A stretch of DNA of 28,087 nucleotides from CAZCDM01 sp964497475 (GTDB lineage: Bacteria; Planctomycetota; Phycisphaerae; SM23-33): NCBI GenBank assembly GCA_964497475.1, contig CAZCDM010000013.1, positions 1-28,087 of the forward strand, given 5' to 3'. Every line of letters begins with the position of its first letter. The first letter of the stretch is position 1. The notes beneath the pieces are model-generated. The model was not told the origin of the DNA and did not search any database. It saw only the letters and a program-made list of their open reading frames with translations. The position numbers and the translations under genes are program-made. Of the stretch, positions 25,361 through 28,087 are shown in pieces.

Positions 25361-25389
25361 AGGATAAACCCTGGCCCGGCGAAAATCAA
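25361..25389 (-). promoter_or_regulatory. Promoter of the PfpI-sulfatase-GH92 unit
   Basis: On the minus strand TTGATT (-35, 25384-25389) and TATCCT (-10, 25361-25366) are exactly 17 bp apart. The -35 overlaps the stop codon of the upstream TPR gene. Transcription would begin near 25354, about 27 nt before the PfpI ATG. Confidence 0.45.
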
Positions 25390-26978
25390 CTAGCGGCCGG
25401 CTGGGCGGAGAGGTGCTCCAGCCAGGCCTGCCGCAGCGTCGTCCGCAGAGCAGCGGCGAAACGGGTTGCATCACACAGGCCGCCGGCAACCATGTCCCGC
25501 CGGATGGTCCGCCGGAGCATGGTGCGTGCTTCGATATTGCGAGCCAGCGAGGTCGCCAGCAGAACGTACTGCTCGGGCGATTCGGTGGCCAGCACGTCCA
25601 GCCCGGCTGCGCTGAGCAGCGAGGCCCCCACGCGCGAGGCGTGATGCTTGCCCGTGAGGCTCACGACAGGTACGCCGTGGTAGAGCGATTCGCAGGTGGT
25701 CGTCGTGCCGTTGTAGGGGTAGGTGTCGAGCATGACATCGACGAAGCGATGCATCGCGAGGTGCTGGTCGAAGCGGCTGGACAAGGCGATCTCGACTCGT
25801 TGCGGTGCAATGCCCAGCCGACCCAGCGCGTCGCGGTAGACCGCGTCGATGGTATCGCTGGGGCTGCCCTGGAGCTTGAGCAGCAGTCGGCTGTCGGGCA
25901 CGGCCTGCAGAACCGTTGCCCACAGGCCCAGGAGGCTGTCGTTGATCTTCCGCTGGTTGCAGAAGGCGCCGAAGGTGACCTGCCCGGTGGCCTGGCAGGG
26001 CAGGGTCAGGTCGATGTCGCACGACTCGGCCGGGGGCTGATAGCACACGAAGCAGCCTTCGATGCGGCGGAGGGTTTCACTGGCCCATGCGTCGCTGCCG
26101 GGCGGGTCGGTGATCGCGTCGCACAGCCGGAAGTCGACGGCCTCGAGGCCGGTCGTATCCGGGTAGCCCAGGTATGTGCCCTGCAGCGGCGCGGGCCGAT
26201 GCGCCAGCACGCCCAGCCTCGTGCCGCGGCTGTGGCCGGCAAGGTCGATGAGGATGTCGAGGTTGTCCTCGGCGATGAGGGCGGCGGCCTGGGCGTCGGA
26301 CATCTGGGAGATGTCCCGCCAGAGGTCGGCCTGGCCGGCCATGAGTTCGGTGATGGCGTCGGGGCGGGCGACCGAGCCGTAGAGGCAGATCGTCTCGGCG
26401 GATGCGTCGGCCCCGGCGAGAACCGCCTGGAAGAACCACGCCACCGAGTGCGTGCAGAAGTCGCTGCCGACGTAGCCGATGCGGAGCGTGCGGTCCGGGT
26501 CGGGGTTTTTCACCTCCGGCCGGGCTGGCGGGGCAGGGTAGCATGGGGCGGCGGCGCGATGCTCGGCCAGGAGCTGGGCCGGGTCGAGCGTGGTCGCGTA
26601 ATGCAGGTGCATGAGGTAGTTCGAGCGGATGGCCGGGTCGGTGGGGGCGAGCTTGATCGCCTCTTTGAGTGATTCGATGGCCTCGGTGGTATGGCCCAGC
26701 AGCGAGAGCATGTTCGCGAGGTTGCTCATGACGCGCGGGTCGGGCTGGTCGCACTCCAGGGCCTTGTGGAAGAACTCCACGGCCAGGCGGAACCGCCGCG
26801 TGTGCTGATATACCAGCCCGAGCTGATTCCAGATGGCGGGGTTGGGCGACTCCGCCGCGAGGTCGCGCAGGATGGGCTCGGCCTGGCCGAACTGACGCTG
26901 ATGACACAACGCGACGGCCCGGCGGAATTGCTCCTCGGCCGACTCGGACGGATGCGATGGAGTGGGTTGCAGTACCAT
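25386..26978 (-). CDS. TPR-containing GT41 glycosyltransferase (O-GlcNAc transferase-like)
   Basis: This 530-aa protein joins about three tetratricopeptide repeats (residues 15-125, e.g. AIWNQLGLVYQHTRRFRLAV and PDPRVMSNLANMLSLLGHTT) to a GT41 catalytic region. Recognisable GT41 elements are RIGYVGSDFCTHSVAWF, GYPDTTGLEAVDFRLCDAIT, FGAFCNQRKIN, and LDTYPYNGTTTTCESLYHGV followed by PVVSLTGKHHASRVGASLL. Related enzymes transfer GlcNAc or other sugars from a nucleotide donor to protein Ser/Thr or Asn. The repeats usually bind the acceptor. The acceptor here is unknown, and no flagellin or adhesin gene is nearby. It is divergent from the GT2 gene across a 107-bp gap. Confidence 0.9.
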   Translation of the reverse strand: MVLQPTPSHPSESAEEQFRRAVALCHQRQFGQAEPILRDLAAESPNPAIWNQLGLVYQHTRRFRLAVEFFHKALECDQPDPRVMSNLANMLSLLGHTTEAIESLKEAIKLAPTDPAIRSNYLMHLHYATTLDPAQLLAEHRAAAPCYPAPPARPEVKNPDPDRTLRIGYVGSDFCTHSVAWFFQAVLAGADASAETICLYGSVARPDAITELMAGQADLWRDISQMSDAQAAALIAEDNLDILIDLAGHSRGTRLGVLAHRPAPLQGTYLGYPDTTGLEAVDFRLCDAITDPPGSDAWASETLRRIEGCFVCYQPPAESCDIDLTLPCQATGQVTFGAFCNQRKINDSLLGLWATVLQAVPDSRLLLKLQGSPSDTIDAVYRDALGRLGIAPQRVEIALSSRFDQHLAMHRFVDVMLDTYPYNGTTTTCESLYHGVPVVSLTGKHHASRVGASLLSAAGLDVLATESPEQYVLLATSLARNIEARTMLRRTIRRDMVAGGLCDATRFAAALRTTLRQAWLEHLSAQPAAS

Positions 26979-27050
26979 CCTGACTCATCGGAATACCCCG
27001 GAGGGCTCTTGGATATTTTTCCTGGCCGTGGGTGGCCGTTGCGGGGCGGC

Positions 27051-27079
27051 TTTCCTCGGGCGGGGCGTTGGTGTAAGAT
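27051..27079 (+). promoter_or_regulatory. Possible promoter of the GT2 gene, leaderless
   Basis: TAAGAT (27074-27079) has a weak -35 (TTTCCT, 27051-27056) 17 bp upstream. Counting 7 nt from the -10 places the start at 27086, the A of the GT2 ATG. No Shine-Dalgarno sequence precedes that ATG, which fits a leaderless message. Confidence 0.35.
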
Positions 27080-27085
27080 GCCCGG

Positions 27086-27832
27086 ATGAACGAACCGCGT
27101 GCGATTCATCTTTCGATTGTGGCCCCGGCCTACAACGAGGCTGAGAACCTGCCGCAGCTGGTGGCCGAGAGCGTCAAGGCCGGCCGGGCTGTCGGCGAGC
27201 CGTTCGAGGTTGTCATCGCCAATGACGCCAGCACCGACGGCACGAACGAGGTGCTCGATGCGCTGCGGGCCGAGTACGCCGAGCTGCGTGTGATTGACCT
27301 GGTGGCCAACTCGGGCCAGTCCGCTGCGCTCGATGCCGCTATCCGTGCTGCGCGGGGGCAGTACATCGCCACTCTCGATGCCGACTGCCAGAACGACCCG
27401 GCCGACATCCCGCAACTGCTGAAACGGATCACTGACGGGACGCTGGACCTGGTCAACGGCTGGCGGGCCGACCGCCAGGACGCCGGCTGGCGGCTGGTCG
27501 TCAGCAAGTACGGCAATGGGTTCCGCAACTGGATGACGCGGGAGTCGATTCACGACAGCGGCTGCGGGCTGAAGGTGTTCCGGGCCGAGTGCTACGACCG
27601 CGTGCGGATGTTCCACGGGTATCATCGTTTCTTCGCGACGCTGGTCCGCATGGACGGCTGGCGCGTCGGCGAGGTGAAGGTGAACCATCGTGCTCGGACC
27701 CGCGGCGTGGCGAAGTACGGCTTTTTCGACCGGTTCTTCAAGGTGCTGCGCGACGCGGTGGCTGTCCGCTGGATGCAGGACAAGACCGTGCTCTACCAGA
27801 CGCGGGAGCGAGCCGACGGGCCGGGGCGGTAG
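27086..27832 (+). CDS. GT2 family glycosyltransferase (dolichyl-phosphate mannosyltransferase-like)
   Basis: This 248-aa GT-A fold enzyme resembles polyprenyl/dolichyl-phosphate sugar transferases. It starts with LSIVAPAYNEAENLPQLVAE, has the nucleotide-sugar region EVVIANDASTDGT and the metal-binding DAD motif (residues 98-100, in ATLDADCQNDP), then DSGCGLKVFRAE and the family-typical VNHRARTRGVAKYG. There is no transmembrane helix at the C-terminus, unlike many GT2 relatives, so it is probably a soluble or peripheral enzyme that loads a sugar on a lipid carrier at the inner face of the membrane. The start follows the family N-terminus. Confidence 0.9.
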   Translation: MNEPRAIHLSIVAPAYNEAENLPQLVAESVKAGRAVGEPFEVVIANDASTDGTNEVLDALRAEYAELRVIDLVANSGQSAALDAAIRAARGQYIATLDADCQNDPADIPQLLKRITDGTLDLVNGWRADRQDAGWRLVVSKYGNGFRNWMTRESIHDSGCGLKVFRAECYDRVRMFHGYHRFFATLVRMDGWRVGEVKVNHRARTRGVAKYGFFDRFFKVLRDAVAVRWMQDKTVLYQTRERADGPGR

Positions 27833-28072
27833 GCGCGGTTTTGGGGGATCAACTGGGCGGAGTTGCTCCAGGCTGGGGATCTTTTCTGCTGCCAGGCGGC
27901 GTGAAACGGTGCGATTATTCTTCATCTCGGGCGGATTAAAGTTCGGCCGCTTATTTAACCACCCCCGGAGGAATCCCGAAAAACGGGATAGACCAACCTG
28001 ACCGTCATCGGCCTGGGCTCGGATGCCCCGGTCGGTCGGTCCGCCGCCATGAACCAAACCGGGAGATCAATA
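27833..28072 (+). promoter_or_regulatory. Intergenic leader with two hairpins before the last gene
   Basis: This 240-bp gap holds no convincing coding sequence. A 6-bp perfect stem with an all-A loop lies at 27973-27989. A longer hairpin pairs 28007-28018 with 28025-28036 (11 of 12 positions counting G-U pairs, one mismatch, 6-nt loop). Neither is followed by a T run. A GGGAG ribosome-binding site lies 7 nt before the ATG at 28073. The structures look like an mRNA leader, possibly regulatory, but match no riboswitch class I know. Confidence 0.4.
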
Positions 28073-28087
28073 ATGACCAAGTACATG
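28073..28087 (+). CDS. Start of a gene cut by the window edge, possibly CTP synthase
   Basis: Only MTKYM is present. The start is supported by GGGAG 7 nt upstream; an in-frame ATG at 28049 lacks a ribosome-binding site. Many CTP synthases (PyrG) begin MTKYIFVTGGVVSS, so pyrG is a plausible guess, but five residues cannot establish it. Confidence 0.3.

Noticed and set aside
27850..27866. CAACT/AGTTG inverted repeat after the GT2 gene as a terminator
   Set aside because: The stem is short, the pairing weak and there is no T run downstream.
1..28087. CRISPR arrays, tRNA or rRNA genes, insertion sequences, prophage or integrase genes
   Set aside because: I saw no regularly spaced repeats, no tRNA cloverleaf with CCA-type end, no terminal inverted repeats with a transposase, and no integrase motifs, so the broken genes are not explained by a visible mobile element.

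Overview
The window is high-GC, gene-dense bacterial DNA that most resembles a planctomycete, probably Phycisphaerae-like. The evidence is the mix of genes: a type I sulfatase beside a GH92 glycosidase, a Gfo/Idh/MocA dehydrogenase, a DUF2961-type N-terminus, a pseudopilin ending in a DGH motif, a planctomycete-style FAD oxidoreductase, and Ala/Ser/Pro/Gln-rich linkers in envelope proteins. The lineage is an inference from gene content; no rRNA or other marker gene is present.

Region 1 (about 0.1-11.8 kb, minus strand) is a compact housekeeping block in the order pgsA, pgpA, uppP, addB, addA, polA. Neighbours overlap by 17 nt or 4 nt, or are separated by no more than about 40 nt, so one transcript is likely. 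It joins phosphatidylglycerol synthesis and lipid-carrier recycling to the AddAB double-strand-break repair nuclease/helicase and DNA polymerase I. A good promoter sits so close to pgsA that the mRNA should begin at the ATG.

Region 2 (about 11.85-16.35 kb) contrasts sharply with it. It is a run of broken accessory genes: an AraC-type regulator fragment abutting the C-terminal tail of another gene, a pseudopilin with a frameshift and a stop codon, an FAD oxidoreductase that appears to lack an internal segment, an arsenic operon in which the front half of a COG0701 permease is joined to the back half of an ACR3 arsenite exporter, and the N-terminus of a DUF2961-type protein. The arsR regulator in the middle is intact. 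An ABC-transporter tail at about 21.0 kb is a similar scar. The repeated pattern of two gene halves meeting at a junction is the most unusual thing here; it reflects either serial deletion or a systematic assembly problem.

Region 3 (16.35-19.6 kb, plus strand) carries glutamine-dependent NAD+ synthetase (nadE), translationally coupled to an unrecognised zinc-ribbon, single-membrane-pass protein. Region 4 (19.6-25.3 kb, minus strand) is carbohydrate metabolism: a Gfo/Idh/MocA oxidoreductase with its own promoter, and a likely operon of a DJ-1/PfpI protein, a type I sulfatase and a GH92 glycosidase. The last two lack signal peptides, suggesting intracellular processing of an imported sulfated glycan.

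Region 5 (25.4-28.1 kb) holds a TPR/GT41 O-GlcNAc-transferase-like protein, a divergent GT2 glycosyltransferase, and a structured leader before a gene cut by the window edge, possibly pyrG. I found no tRNA, rRNA, CRISPR array, insertion sequence or transposase.
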